Shown here: positions 25,806 through 34,797 of the stretch, one piece after another
Position numbering within the stretch: the first letter of the stretch is position 1
Layout: the number at the start of each line of letters is the position of its first letter
Source of the DNA: JAODBJ01 sp963782465
GTDB lineage: Bacteria; Actinomycetota; Acidimicrobiia; IMCC26256; PALSA-610
DNA: 64,000 nt
Direction of reading: 5' to 3'
Assembly (NCBI GenBank): GCA_963782465.1
Contig: CAWAJR010000003.1
Span: 1,054,001 to 1,118,000, forward strand
The notes under the pieces: model-generated
Database searches by the model: none
Told to the model about the DNA's origin: nothing
What the model saw: only the letters and a program-made list of their open reading frames with translations
Made by a program: the position numbers and the translations under genes

Positions 25806-27122
25806 ATGGTGCTCGTTCGGCGAGGTGCGGTTGCCGCGATGACCGCGTGCCTGCTGTTGACGGCCTGCACCGCGAGCTCCAGCACGAAATCGGGCAACGA
25901 CAACGGGCCCGGCACATCGAGCCCGACCGCGAGCAGCCAGCCTGCCCAGGGCATCACCGCGAAGACGATCACCCTCTCGTTGATCTGGGCCGACCTTTCC
26001 CTGCTCAGCCAACAGCACCTCGCCCCGGAGATCGGCAACGCGAGGAAGACGGTCGAGGCGACCGTCGCCGACTTGAACGCGAAGGGCGGGATCGCCGGGC
26101 GCCGGATCGTGTTGAAGTCGCACGTGCTGTCGACCCAGACCGCGACCGCCGACGCGCTGCGCCACCTCTGCCTCCAGGCGACCGAAGACGACAAGCCATT
26201 CGCCGTGATCATCGCCGCCGCGGTGCCGAGCCTCGTTGCCCAGTGCACCGCGGTCGACCACCAGGTGCTCACCATCGGGATGGACACCTACACCGACAGC
26301 CTCTTCACCCAGGCGCAGGGTCGCTTGTTCTCCGTCGCGAACCAGGCCGTCGGCGCGAGCGCCGTTGCGCGCGCGTACCCGAAGATCCTGCAGGACCAGG
26401 GCGCGCTCTCCGGCAAGACCGTCGGGATCATCCGCCAGGACCTCGACGACCAGAAGGCGATCGAGTCCGACCTGCGCGACGGCCTGCAGAAGATCGGCGT
26501 GAAGGTCGCCGCCGACGCGGTCCTCCCCTGCCCCGAAGGATCGCTCACCTGCTCGCAGCAGCCGGCCGCGATCCAGCGCATGCAATCGGCCAACGTCGAC
26601 TTCGTGTTCCTGCTCGCGCAGACGCTGCCCGCTTCGGCAACCGTCGAGGCGGCCCAGAACGCGCACTTCACGCCGCAGTGGGCGACGTTCGGGCAGAACG
26701 CGACGACGACCGTCGCGCAGTTCTTCGCCAATGCGAAGGCGAACTTCGACGGCGCGTGGGGTCTCGCGTTCGCGTTCCAGGGCCCGACACCGGCCGGCGA
26801 CGACTGCAACGCGCGCGTCACCGCGCGCGGCGCGGAGAAGTTCCCGAAGCGCTCCGACGGCTACAACTTCACCGCCGTCACCTGCCTGCAGGTACTGACG
26901 CTCGCCGACGCGGTCGATGCGGTGAGCGGGACCGTCACCCAGGCGGCGACGATCACCGCGCTCGAGCACCTCGACCCGGTCCCCATGGACGCGGGGCCGC
27001 CCGGCACCTTGAGCGCCACCAAGCATTACGCGGGCGTCGCGAACTTCCTCGAGCGCTATTCCGCCGCGAAGCAGAACTGGGTCCCGACCGACAACGAGGC
27101 GCCGATCGTGATCGGCGGCTGA
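25806..27122 (+). CDS. Liv-type ABC transporter substrate-binding lipoprotein
   Basis: The 438-residue protein has a lipoprotein signal ending in LLTAC (Cys21) and then a Ser/Thr/Gly-rich linker. The remainder is a type-1 periplasmic binding fold of the branched-chain amino acid/amide family, with VEATVADLNAKGGIAGRRIVLKSH, FAVIIAAAVPSLVAQCTAVDHQ and VGIIRQDLDDQKAIESDLRDGL. GGGGGGAGA precedes the ATG. It opens a gene set encoding Liv-type permeases and ATPases (27145-32140) and follows the catabolic genes 91 bases upstream, so the ligand may be the compound those enzymes degrade. Ligand identity is inference. Confidence 0.92.
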   Translation: MVLVRRGAVAAMTACLLLTACTASSSTKSGNDNGPGTSSPTASSQPAQGITAKTITLSLIWADLSLLSQQHLAPEIGNARKTVEATVADLNAKGGIAGRRIVLKSHVLSTQTATADALRHLCLQATEDDKPFAVIIAAAVPSLVAQCTAVDHQVLTIGMDTYTDSLFTQAQGRLFSVANQAVGASAVARAYPKILQDQGALSGKTVGIIRQDLDDQKAIESDLRDGLQKIGVKVAADAVLPCPEGSLTCSQQPAAIQRMQSANVDFVFLLAQTLPASATVEAAQNAHFTPQWATFGQNATTTVAQFFANAKANFDGAWGLAFAFQGPTPAGDDCNARVTARGAEKFPKRSDGYNFTAVTCLQVLTLADAVDAVSGTVTQAATITALEHLDPVPMDAGPPGTLSATKHYAGVANFLERYSAAKQNWVPTDNEAPIVIGG

Positions 27123-27144
27123 CCGAGAACCGTCGCCGCGAACC

Positions 27145-29343
27145 GTGCCGTCCCCGACACCCCCGGAACCCGCGAGCGACGACATCGCGGCGCTCGCCGC
27201 GTCGGTCCTCGAAGAGGACTTACGGCGCGCCGAGGCGACCGTCGCGCCCGAAGTGCTCCTCGCCGACGCCGACCTTCCGGGCGTCGGCGAGGTCGAGATG
27301 TCGCTGCGCGAGGCGCTTCGGGTCGGTGGCGTTCGGGCCGTCGCGCTGCTCGGCGCGCTCGCCGCCTTGCAGATGACCGATGCCGGCGTCTTCAACGTTC
27401 TCGCGCCCGACATCCAGAAGTCGTTGCACATTTCCGACACGGTCCTCGGCGCGCTGGGAGGAGCGACCGGGGTGCTGTTCGTCGCCGGCGCGATCCCGAT
27501 GTCGTCGCTGTCGGACCGCACGGTACGCACCCGGCTGCTGGCGATCACGATGTCGATCTGGTCGGTGGTCTTGTTCTTCACCGGGTTGGCGCAGAACGCG
27601 TTCCAGATGTTCCTCGGGCGCCTGGGTGCCGGTCTCGGCCAGGCGTCGCAACTCCCCGTCTCCGCACCGTTGCTGCTCGACACGTACCCGATCGCCTCCC
27701 GCGCCCGCGTCTTCGCGCTGTTCGGCGCCGCGCAGTCGGTCGCAACGATCGGGGCGCCGTTCATCGCCGGGAGTATCTCGGCGCTGGCCGGAGGCGACAA
27801 CGGATGGCGCTGGGCCTTCTTCCTGGTCGGTCTCGTGTCGTTGCCCGTAGCGCTCGCGGTCAACACGGTGACCGAACCGCGGCGCGGACGTCACGAAATG
27901 CAATCCGTCCTCGGCGAAGTCCTCGCACCCGAGGCCGACGAGCTGCCGATCTCGCTGTCGGTCGCGTTCGAGCGGCTGCGCCTGATCCGCAGCTTCTACT
28001 ACTTCCTCGTCGGGATGGCGGCGCTGGGCTTCGCGCTGTTCACGACTCCGCTGTTCCTCAACCTGTACTTCAAGGACCAACTCGGGCTCGACGCCTTCCA
28101 CCGGGGCCTCGTCGCAACGGTCGTCGCGGTCCCCGCACTCGTCGCGATCGCGGTTGCGGGCCGGCGCGCCGACGGATTGTTCCGACGGAGCCCGCCCGCG
28201 GCGATGGCATTCGTCGGTCTGCTCATCGCCCTGTTCGGCGTCGGGCTCGTCGCCGCGATCTGGATGCCGAACATCTGGTCGGTGGTGCCGTTGCTCGCGC
28301 TCGCCACCGCGTGCGCGCAGGCCGGTTTCACGATCCTGCCCGCCGTCGTCTCGACGATCATCCCGTACCGGTTGCGAGCACGGGGTACGACGATGATCGG
28401 TATCTACGTGTTCCTCTTCGGCGGGTTCTTCGGCTCGATCCTCGCCGGGCTGCTGAGCGACACCTACGGGGCACGCACCGCGCTCACGATCCTCGTCGTC
28501 CCCTCGACGGTGATCGGCGGCGCGCTCATCGCGCTCGGCGCCCGGCACATCCGCGGTGACATCTCCATGGTCGTCGAAGAGCTGCGCGAGGAACTCGACG
28601 AGCGCCAACGGATGCAGGAGCACGGTGCCGACGTCCCCGTCCTCCAGGTCCGCAACCTCGACTTCGCGTACGGCAAGGTCCAGGTGCTCTTCGACGTGAG
28701 TTTCGACGTCGGCGAAGGCGAGACGCTCGCGCTGCTCGGCACGAACGGTGCCGGGAAGTCGACGCTGTTACGCGTGATCAGCGGGCTCGGCGTCGCGTCG
28801 CGCGGTGTCGTGCGGCTACGAGGCCGAACGGTCACCTACGCCGACCCCGAGTTGCGGGTGCGGGTCGGCATCGTGCAGCTCATCGGCGGCGGTGCGACCT
28901 TTCCCCCGTTGACCGTGCGCGAGAACCTGCGCGCCGCCGCGTACCTCTATCGCGGCGACGACCAGGAGCGACGTATCGCGCAGTCGTTGGCGCAGTTCCC
29001 GGTGCTCCACGACCGGCTCGACACGCCGGCACAGCAACTCTCGGGCGGCCAGCAGCAGATGCTCGCCCTCGCGATGACACTCGTGCACGAACCCGACGTC
29101 CTCATCATCGACGAACTGTCGCTCGGGCTCGCGCCCGTCGTGGTCCAGCAGGTGCTCGAGATCGTCCGGCAACTGCGCGCCGCGGGCCAGACGATGATCC
29201 TCGTCGAGCAGTCGTTGAACGTGGCGCTGTCGGTCGCCGACCGCGCCATCTTCATGGAGAAGGGGCAGATCCGTTTCGAGGGTGACGCGTCGGAACTCGC
29301 AGCTCGCGACGACCTCGCGCGCGCCGTCTTCCTGGGGAACTGA
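27145..29343 (+). CDS. MFS transporter fused to a LivF-type ABC ATPase
   Basis: This 732-residue protein joins two transporter classes. Residues about 50-475 form a 12-helix major facilitator domain (LAPDIQKSLHISDTVLGALGG, LSDRTVRTRLLAITMSIWSV, FLGRLGAGLGQASQLPVSAP). Residues about 490-732 form a LivF ATPase with Walker A GTNGAGKST, signature LSGGQQQM, Walker B VLIIDELSLGLAP and MILVEQSLNVAL. A helical, Glu/Arg-rich linker (VVEELREELDERQRMQE) connects them. GTG 27145 is 22 bases after the binding-protein stop. The gene lies between a Liv binding protein and the Liv permeases, so the ATPase should serve that system. Why it is tethered to a secondary carrier is unknown. Confidence 0.9.
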   Translation: MPSPTPPEPASDDIAALAASVLEEDLRRAEATVAPEVLLADADLPGVGEVEMSLREALRVGGVRAVALLGALAALQMTDAGVFNVLAPDIQKSLHISDTVLGALGGATGVLFVAGAIPMSSLSDRTVRTRLLAITMSIWSVVLFFTGLAQNAFQMFLGRLGAGLGQASQLPVSAPLLLDTYPIASRARVFALFGAAQSVATIGAPFIAGSISALAGGDNGWRWAFFLVGLVSLPVALAVNTVTEPRRGRHEMQSVLGEVLAPEADELPISLSVAFERLRLIRSFYYFLVGMAALGFALFTTPLFLNLYFKDQLGLDAFHRGLVATVVAVPALVAIAVAGRRADGLFRRSPPAAMAFVGLLIALFGVGLVAAIWMPNIWSVVPLLALATACAQAGFTILPAVVSTIIPYRLRARGTTMIGIYVFLFGGFFGSILAGLLSDTYGARTALTILVVPSTVIGGALIALGARHIRGDISMVVEELREELDERQRMQEHGADVPVLQVRNLDFAYGKVQVLFDVSFDVGEGETLALLGTNGAGKSTLLRVISGLGVASRGVVRLRGRTVTYADPELRVRVGIVQLIGGGATFPPLTVRENLRAAAYLYRGDDQERRIAQSLAQFPVLHDRLDTPAQQLSGGQQQMLALAMTLVHEPDVLIIDELSLGLAPVVVQQVLEIVRQLRAAGQTMILVEQSLNVALSVADRAIFMEKGQIRFEGDASELAARDDLARAVFLGN

Positions 29344-29346
29344 ACC

Positions 29347-31476
29347 GTGCCGCTGCTCCTCGCGCTGGCCATCCCGAAGCAAGTGGTCTTCAGCGGCGCG
29401 GTGACCGGTCTCACCTACGGCGTCATGGCGGTCGGGCTGATCCTCGTGTTCCGCTCGACACGGGTCATCAACTTCGCGATCGGCGACATGGGCGCCTTCT
29501 CGGCGGCGCTGCTCTACCGCCTCGTCATCGACTGGCACGTGCCGTTCTGGCTGTCGCTCGTCGCCGGGATCGTCGTCGGTGCGGTCATCGGCGCCGCGAT
29601 CGAACTCGTGGTCGTGCGTCGTTTGTTCACTGCACCGCGTGTGATCCTGCTCGTCGCGCTGATCGGCGCGTCACAACTGCTCCAGTTCTTCCAGTTGGTG
29701 CTCCCCCACATCACCGAGATCCGTCCCTACCCGACCGCGTTCTCGGATTCGTGGACGGTGGGCGGCATCCACGTGCGGGGTGAGGAGCTCACGGCGCTCA
29801 TCGTCGTCCCCACGCTGGTCATCGTCCTGACCGTGTTCATGCGCCGCACGCGCTACGGGCTCGCGATCCGCGCGTCCGCCGCGAATGCGAACGCGGCGCG
29901 GCTCTCGGCGATCAACATCAAGAAGATGTCGACCCTCGTGTGGGTGATCTGCGGCGCGCTCGCCGCGACGTCGACGATGCTGTTCGCGCCGTTGAGCCCG
30001 GGCGGCGCGTCGGCGCTCGCCAACGGCGGCGGCGCGGTCGACACCGGGCCGGGCATCTTGCTGCGGGTCCTCGCCGCCGCGCTGATCGGCGGAATGGCAT
30101 CGATGCCGCTCGCGCTCGCGGGTGGCATCGCGATCGGTGTCGTCGAGAGCCTGATCGCGTTCAACTACAACGGTGAGCACGGTCTCGTCGAGCTGACGCT
30201 CTTCGTGCTCGTCCTTGCGCTACTGCTCGCGGGCGGGCGCCGGCGGGGCCTCGCCGAAGCCGACACCGGTCGCTGGTCGTTCGCGCCGCGGGTCAAACCG
30301 GTCCCCGCCGTGCTGCAAGGCACCTGGTGGGTGCGCTGGCTGCCGGCGTTCGGCATCGGGTTCGTGACCCTCGTCGCGCTCGCGCCCGTGGTCGTGCTCC
30401 ATCTTCCGTCGCAACGCGATGCGTGGAGCCACGTATTGATCTATGCGCTGGTCGCGCTGTCGCTCACCGTGCTCACAGGCTGGGCGGGCCAACTTTCGCT
30501 CGGCCAGTTCGCGTTCGTCGGGCTCGGCGGGATGACCACCGCCGCCCTCGTGCGCGACGGCGTCGGGTTCATCCCGAGCCTGTTCGTCGCCGCGATCGTC
30601 ACCGCGCTCGTCGCGATGCTCGTCGGCGCGCCCGCACTACGCCGGCCCGGCCTCTACCTCGCCGTCACGACGTTCGCGTTCGCGATCATGACGTCGTCGT
30701 GGCTGCTGGCGCAGCACGTCTTCCTGCGCGGTGAAACGTCGCTCGAACTCCCGCGGCAGGTGATCCCGCTGCCGAGCGGGCTGTTCCACCACGGCTGGGT
30801 GCTCCGCGCGCAGGGCAGCTACTACACGATGTGCCTGATCGTGCTCGCGGTCGTACTGGTGCTCGTCGCGCTGCTGCAACGCAGCCGGCTCGGGCGATCG
30901 TTCGTCGCGGTCCGCGACAACGAACGCGCCGCCGCCGCCCTCGGGATCTCACCGGTGCGGGTGAAGATGACGGCGTTCGGGATCAGCGGCGCGATCGCCG
31001 GCATCGCGGGCGGTCTCTTCGTCGGGTTGCTCACGTCGACCTCGCCCGGTGACTACCCCGCCGCGGAATCCCTGCGCGTCATCTCCATCGTCGTGATCGG
31101 AGGTCTGTCGTCGGTCGCCGGTGCGTTGCTCGGCGCGTTCTGGGTCGTCGGGCTGCCGCGCCTGTTCGACAACAGCGCCGAGGTGGCGTTGCTGACGAGC
31201 GGCGCTGGCCTGCTCGTCTTGTTGCTCTACTTCCCCGGCGGGCTGGTGCAGGTGTGCTACAGCGCACGCGACGCGGCCTTCGCCGCGATCGCCCGTCGGC
31301 GACCGGAGCCTGCGGTCGCGACCGCGACCCGAGCGCCGGCCGGTCCCGGCGCGTCCCCCGTTGCGGCGTACGCGGCCCGCCACCGTCGCCGACGCGATCC
31401 GCGTCGAAGAACTCACCGTGGCGTTCTTCGGTCGCGTCGTGGTCGACGCGATCGACCTGCGGGTCGGGCCGGGTGA
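29347..31476 (+). CDS. LivH-LivM fused branched-chain-type ABC permease
   Basis: The 709-residue protein fuses both permease subunits of a Liv-type importer. The LivH half (about residues 1-290) starts with VTGLTYGVMAVGLILVFRSTRVINFAIGDMG and carries RASAANANAARLSAIN. The LivM half (about residues 320-650) has LSLTVLTGWAGQLSLGQFAFVGLG and RDNERAAAALGISPVRVKMTAF. GTG 29347 begins three bases after the previous stop. The last 39 residues, rich in Arg, overlap the LivG frame and look non-conserved. The protein may really continue into LivG as one chain if a frameshift is present. Confidence 0.9.
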   Translation: MPLLLALAIPKQVVFSGAVTGLTYGVMAVGLILVFRSTRVINFAIGDMGAFSAALLYRLVIDWHVPFWLSLVAGIVVGAVIGAAIELVVVRRLFTAPRVILLVALIGASQLLQFFQLVLPHITEIRPYPTAFSDSWTVGGIHVRGEELTALIVVPTLVIVLTVFMRRTRYGLAIRASAANANAARLSAINIKKMSTLVWVICGALAATSTMLFAPLSPGGASALANGGGAVDTGPGILLRVLAAALIGGMASMPLALAGGIAIGVVESLIAFNYNGEHGLVELTLFVLVLALLLAGGRRRGLAEADTGRWSFAPRVKPVPAVLQGTWWVRWLPAFGIGFVTLVALAPVVVLHLPSQRDAWSHVLIYALVALSLTVLTGWAGQLSLGQFAFVGLGGMTTAALVRDGVGFIPSLFVAAIVTALVAMLVGAPALRRPGLYLAVTTFAFAIMTSSWLLAQHVFLRGETSLELPRQVIPLPSGLFHHGWVLRAQGSYYTMCLIVLAVVLVLVALLQRSRLGRSFVAVRDNERAAAALGISPVRVKMTAFGISGAIAGIAGGLFVGLLTSTSPGDYPAAESLRVISIVVIGGLSSVAGALLGAFWVVGLPRLFDNSAEVALLTSGAGLLVLLLYFPGGLVQVCYSARDAAFAAIARRRPEPAVATATRAPAGPGASPVAAYAARHRRRRDPRRRTHRGVLRSRRGRRDRPAGRAG

Positions 31477-32140
31477 GGTCGTCGGGCTCATCGGCGCCAA
31501 CGGCGCGGGCAAGTCGACGGTGATGAACGCGATCGGCGGCTTCGTTCGCAGCCGCGGCGACGTCGAGATACTGGGTGGCAACGCGGGGCGGCTCAGCCCC
31601 GCGCGACGCGCCCGCCTGGGTCTCGGCCGTTCGTTCCAGGGGGCCGAACTGTTCCAGGACCTCACCGTGCGCGAGACCGTCGGGCTCGCGGTCCCGGGCG
31701 TGCGGCCCTGGCAACGACTCGCACGCGCCGAGGCCGACGAGGTGATCGCATTCCTCGGCCTCGGTCCGTTCGTCGACTCCTTCATCAACGAATGCTCGAC
31801 CGGGACGCGCCGGATCGTCGAACTCGCCTGCCTCGTCGCGTCCGGCGCGACGGTGCTGTGCCTCGACGAACCGACCGCCGGCATCGCGCAACGCGAAACC
31901 GAGGCGTTCGGCCCGTTGATCCTGCGCATCCGCGAGGAACTCCGAGCCAGCCTGCTCGTCATCGAGCACGACATGCCCGTCATCATGGGCATCAGCGACC
32001 GGGTCTACTGCATGGAAGCAGGCCGCATGATCAGCGAAGGCACGCCGTCGCACGTGCGCAACGACCCACTCGTGATCGCGTCGTACCTGGGCACCGACGA
32101 ACGCGCCATCCAACGCAGCGGGACGGCCCCCGCGAGCTGA
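31361..32140 (+). CDS. LivG-type ABC ATP-binding protein
   Basis: This ATPase of 259 residues (from TTG 31361) has Walker A GANGAGKST, Q-loop RSFQGAELFQDLTV, the signature variant CSTGTRRIVELA, Walker B VLCLDEPTAGI and VIEHDMPVIMGISDRVYCMEAG. The signature STGTR in place of LSGGQ is seen in actinobacterial LivG proteins. Its frame overlaps the end of the LivH-LivM gene by 116 bases. No ATG or GTG lies near the start of homology (about VADAIRVEELTVAFF), so the true arrangement could be a coupled overlap or a disrupted LivH-LivM-LivG fusion. It completes the importer with LivF at 27145. Confidence 0.85.
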   Translation: MRRTRPATVADAIRVEELTVAFFGRVVVDAIDLRVGPGEVVGLIGANGAGKSTVMNAIGGFVRSRGDVEILGGNAGRLSPARRARLGLGRSFQGAELFQDLTVRETVGLAVPGVRPWQRLARAEADEVIAFLGLGPFVDSFINECSTGTRRIVELACLVASGATVLCLDEPTAGIAQRETEAFGPLILRIREELRASLLVIEHDMPVIMGISDRVYCMEAGRMISEGTPSHVRNDPLVIASYLGTDERAIQRSGTAPAS

Positions 32141-32143
32141 ACG

Positions 32144-32869
32144 CTACGGATGGAGCAGACCGACGCGCGGCGCGGGCGGTTCCGCGTCGCGGCCCAGTTC
32201 GAGGAGCGGCTCCCACGGTTCACCGCGCTGCACCGCGACCCCGACGAGCACGGTGACGAGCCGTTGCGACAGCTCGCGGCTGCGACTGTCAGGGCCCAAC
32301 TGGCGCAGGTTGGGGAAGACGTCGGGTGGCTGGACCGCCATGACCCGGCGGTACTCCTCGTCGATCGGTGTCCCCCGGCGGGCCGCCTCGCGGGAACGGA
32401 TCTCGCCGAGCGCGGCGCCGAGGGCCATGTCGGCGACCGACTCGTACGCATCGAGCGCGTCCTCGGCGCTGAAACCCTGGCGCGTCAGTCCGCCGACGAC
32501 CGTGTCGATCTGCGCCAGCACCCGCTCCGGGCCGACGCCACCGCTCACGAACTGCTCGAGCAGTGCCGGCTGCCCGACGAACGCGTCGTAGCTGTACCGC
32601 GCCCACTCGACGAGCCACACCGACCAGTGCTGCCCGCGATCGACGGGGAACGCGAGTTGCGCGGCCGAGTACTCGGTGCCGAGCCGCATGAGGTCGTCGC
32701 GCCCGCGCACGTGGTGGTAGAGGCCGGGCACGCTCACGCCGAGACGCTCGGCGACGGCTTTCATCGTGATGCGATCGAGGCCCACCTCGTACGCCGCTTC
32801 GGCGATCATCGCCCGGTCGACCCGGGCGGGACGCCCGACCTTCGCCCGGGTACGCGCGGGCGTGGCCAT
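32144..32869 (-). CDS. TetR-family transcriptional regulator
   Basis: The 241-residue protein has an N-terminal TetR helix-turn-helix (MIAEAAYEVGLDRITMKAVAERLGVSVPGLYHHVRGRDDL) and a large helical ligand domain with the TetR_C-type ESVADMALGAALGE. ATG 32869 was chosen; an in-frame GTG about 27 bases upstream is an alternative. It converges on the Liv operon with three bases between stop codons, and it has its own inverted repeat upstream (32936-32956). It may regulate the uptake and catabolic cluster, but autoregulation is the only link the sequence supports. Confidence 0.88.
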   Translation of the reverse strand: MATPARTRAKVGRPARVDRAMIAEAAYEVGLDRITMKAVAERLGVSVPGLYHHVRGRDDLMRLGTEYSAAQLAFPVDRGQHWSVWLVEWARYSYDAFVGQPALLEQFVSGGVGPERVLAQIDTVVGGLTRQGFSAEDALDAYESVADMALGAALGEIRSREAARRGTPIDEEYRRVMAVQPPDVFPNLRQLGPDSRSRELSQRLVTVLVGVAVQRGEPWEPLLELGRDAEPPAPRVGLLHP

Positions 32870-32935
32870 CGGTGCGGGTCGTCGGGTCGTTGCCACGCGT
32901 CGTTCCCTCGTCGCTACGTCGCCGGTGCGAATTTT

Positions 32936-32956
32936 CGAACAATACCCGAATGTTCG
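32936..32956. promoter_or_regulatory. Putative operator upstream of the TetR gene
   Basis: Perfect six-base arms CGAACA (32936-32941) and TGTTCG (32951-32956) flank nine bases in the promoter region of the reverse-strand TetR gene. The spacing differs from an SOS box. Autorepression by the TetR protein is the simplest reading. Confidence 0.5.
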
Positions 32957-33015
32957 GCGCCGAACGACGGCCGGACGTCCTCGACCTCGCGCCGAGTTCA
33001 CGATGTTCACCCTGT

Positions 33016-33732
33016 TCACCGGTCGTGCACGCGCACCCGCAGGCGCTTGTTGCCCTTCCCCTTGCTCTCGGTCTTGACCACTTCGAACCGGCCGATCTCG
33101 CCGGTGCGCGCGACATGGGTGCCGCCGTCGGCCTGCCGGTCGAGCCCGACGATGTCGACGACGCGGATCTCGGTGACCGATGCCGGGATCAAGCTCACCT
33201 TCGTGCGGATCAGGTCTTCGTCTTCCACCGCCGTATCGCGCGGCAGGAACGACACGTCGATCGGGCGGTCGGCCGCGATCTCCGCGTTGACCAACTCCTG
33301 CACGCGTGCGGCGAAGCCCTCCGGCAACGGGTCGAACTCGAAGTCCATGCGCGCTTCGAGCGGCTCCATGTTGCCGCCGGTGACGGCCTTGCCCCACTCG
33401 TTCCAGATCACGCCGCAGAGCACGTGCATGGCGGAGTGTGTACGCATCAACCGGTACCGCCGGTCCCAGTCGATGACCGCGTGCACCGTCGACCCGACGG
33501 CGGGCGCGGCACCGTCGAGGGTGTGCCACACGACGTCGCCTTCCTTGCGCACGCCGGTGACCGCGACACCGTCGAGTGTGCCGGTGTCGTGCGGCTGCCC
33601 ACCACCGGTCGGGTAGAACGCGGTCCGGTCGAGCGCGACGGCCTCCACACCGTCGACCGCGCGAACGTCGACGACCACCGCGTCGAACTCCCGCTGGTAC
33701 GCGTCACGCAGGTAGAGCTGCTCCGTCGCCAT
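33016..33732 (-). CDS. Alanyl-tRNA editing protein AlaX-type
   Basis: The 238-residue protein is a free-standing AlaRS-type editing domain that hydrolyses Ser- or Gly-tRNA(Ala). It shows an N-terminal beta region with RTAFYPTGGGQPHDTGTL, the zinc motif THSAMHVL (H-x3-H), and VGLDRQADGGTHVARTGEIG. In the last motif the usual zinc Cys (CGGTH) is Asp, while the His is kept. The conserved GGGQ loop argues that it is still an editing hydrolase. It is isolated from alaS here; the gene stands alone between a TetR gene and a GH-A hydrolase. Confidence 0.9.
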   Translation of the reverse strand: MATEQLYLRDAYQREFDAVVVDVRAVDGVEAVALDRTAFYPTGGGQPHDTGTLDGVAVTGVRKEGDVVWHTLDGAAPAVGSTVHAVIDWDRRYRLMRTHSAMHVLCGVIWNEWGKAVTGGNMEPLEARMDFEFDPLPEGFAARVQELVNAEIAADRPIDVSFLPRDTAVEDEDLIRTKVSLIPASVTEIRVVDIVGLDRQADGGTHVARTGEIGRFEVVKTESKGKGNKRLRVRVHDR

Positions 33733-33792
33733 GTACGCAGTCTCGCGGATGCTCGCGGCTGGTCACGCCCGGGGCGCGGTTCGAGCGCCGGT

Positions 33793-34797
33793 TCACCGGT
33801 CGGCGTGCCTCCGGGGAACCGGCGCGCCGAGTTCCTCGACGAGTGCCTTGAACGTGGCGTAGGCGGGCTTGGGCCGGTAGTCGTCGCGCATGATCCCGAA
33901 CTGGTGGAACAGGTCGGGCTTCGTGCTGTCGGCGTCGCGCAACCCGAACAGCATGTAGTGCGTGACATTGAGCAACGGAGCGATCCGATGAACGGTGCGC
34001 ACGATCGTGTCGACGACCTCCGCTTGCTGCTCGTAGGTCCGCTCCGAACCGATGAGCGGGTTCACCCCGGTGGGCCAGCCGTTCTCGGCCACCCGTATCG
34101 GCACCGACGGCGGGATGCCGGCCACCGGCAGGTCGCGTTCGCGCAGGTCCCGCAGCAGGGTCGCAACCCGGCCGGGAAGGAGCGAGACCTCGACCGGTTC
34201 CTCGAAGACGTCGACGTAGAAGTTGTGGGCCACGAAGTCGACCGCGTCGGTGAACGCCCGCCCTCCGTGCTCGCGCAGATCGCGCCAGAACGCCGGCACC
34301 GCGACCGGGCTCTCCGGCACCGACCCGAAGCCGACGTCGAGCGGCAGGTCGCGACCGAGGGCTTCGTCCTTGGCCGCGATCACACCGCCGACGAGCGCGT
34401 CGTAGACGTACGGCTTCGCACCGTCCATGAACGACAGGTTCGGTTCGTTGGTGATCTGCAACGAACGCAGGTGCCCGCCGTGGCGGACGACGATCTCGCG
34501 CACGAGATCGGTCCACCGGTCGATGTCGAAGCCAGTGTCGCGCAGGCAGCCGAGAACGACGTGGCCGAGAAGGCCGGCGTCGCGGTACCGGTCCGCGAGC
34601 CTCAGGACCGATTCCTCACCGCCGGGGCCCACGTCGACGAGGTAGGTGCGCGGGACGACCCGCGCGGTGAGGTCGTCGAGCACCGCGCGCACCCGGTCGT
34701 GGTCGTCGGGCGGCCCGACCGCCAGCCCTTCGGGCGTCCCGGCCGCGCTGAGCGGGTATATCCCGAAGGCCAGCGCCGGCCCGCCCGTGGTGGTCAT
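33793..34797 (-). CDS. Clan GH-A glycoside-hydrolase-like protein
   Basis: The predicted 334-residue protein looks like a single (beta/alpha)8 glycoside hydrolase. LQITNEPNLSF carries the Asn-Glu-Pro acid/base motif at the end of strand 4. VAENGWPTGVNP carries the probable nucleophile Glu at the end of strand 7. About 120 residues separate them, as expected for clan GH-A. No signal peptide is visible. The exact family (GH5/GH17/GH39-like) cannot be set by eye. It starts at ATG 34797; the divergent VOC gene begins 231 bases away. Confidence 0.75.
   Translation of the reverse strand: MTTTGGPALAFGIYPLSAAGTPEGLAVGPPDDHDRVRAVLDDLTARVVPRTYLVDVGPGGEESVLRLADRYRDAGLLGHVVLGCLRDTGFDIDRWTDLVREIVVRHGGHLRSLQITNEPNLSFMDGAKPYVYDALVGGVIAAKDEALGRDLPLDVGFGSVPESPVAVPAFWRDLREHGGRAFTDAVDFVAHNFYVDVFEEPVEVSLLPGRVATLLRDLRERDLPVAGIPPSVPIRVAENGWPTGVNPLIGSERTYEQQAEVVDTIVRTVHRIAPLLNVTHYMLFGLRDADSTKPDLFHQFGIMRDDYRPKPAYATFKALVEELGAPVPRRHADR

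Noticed and set aside
32936..32956. SOS box before the TetR gene
   Set aside because: The arms CGAACA and TGTTCG are nine bases apart; LexA requires GAAC-N4-GTTC spacing.
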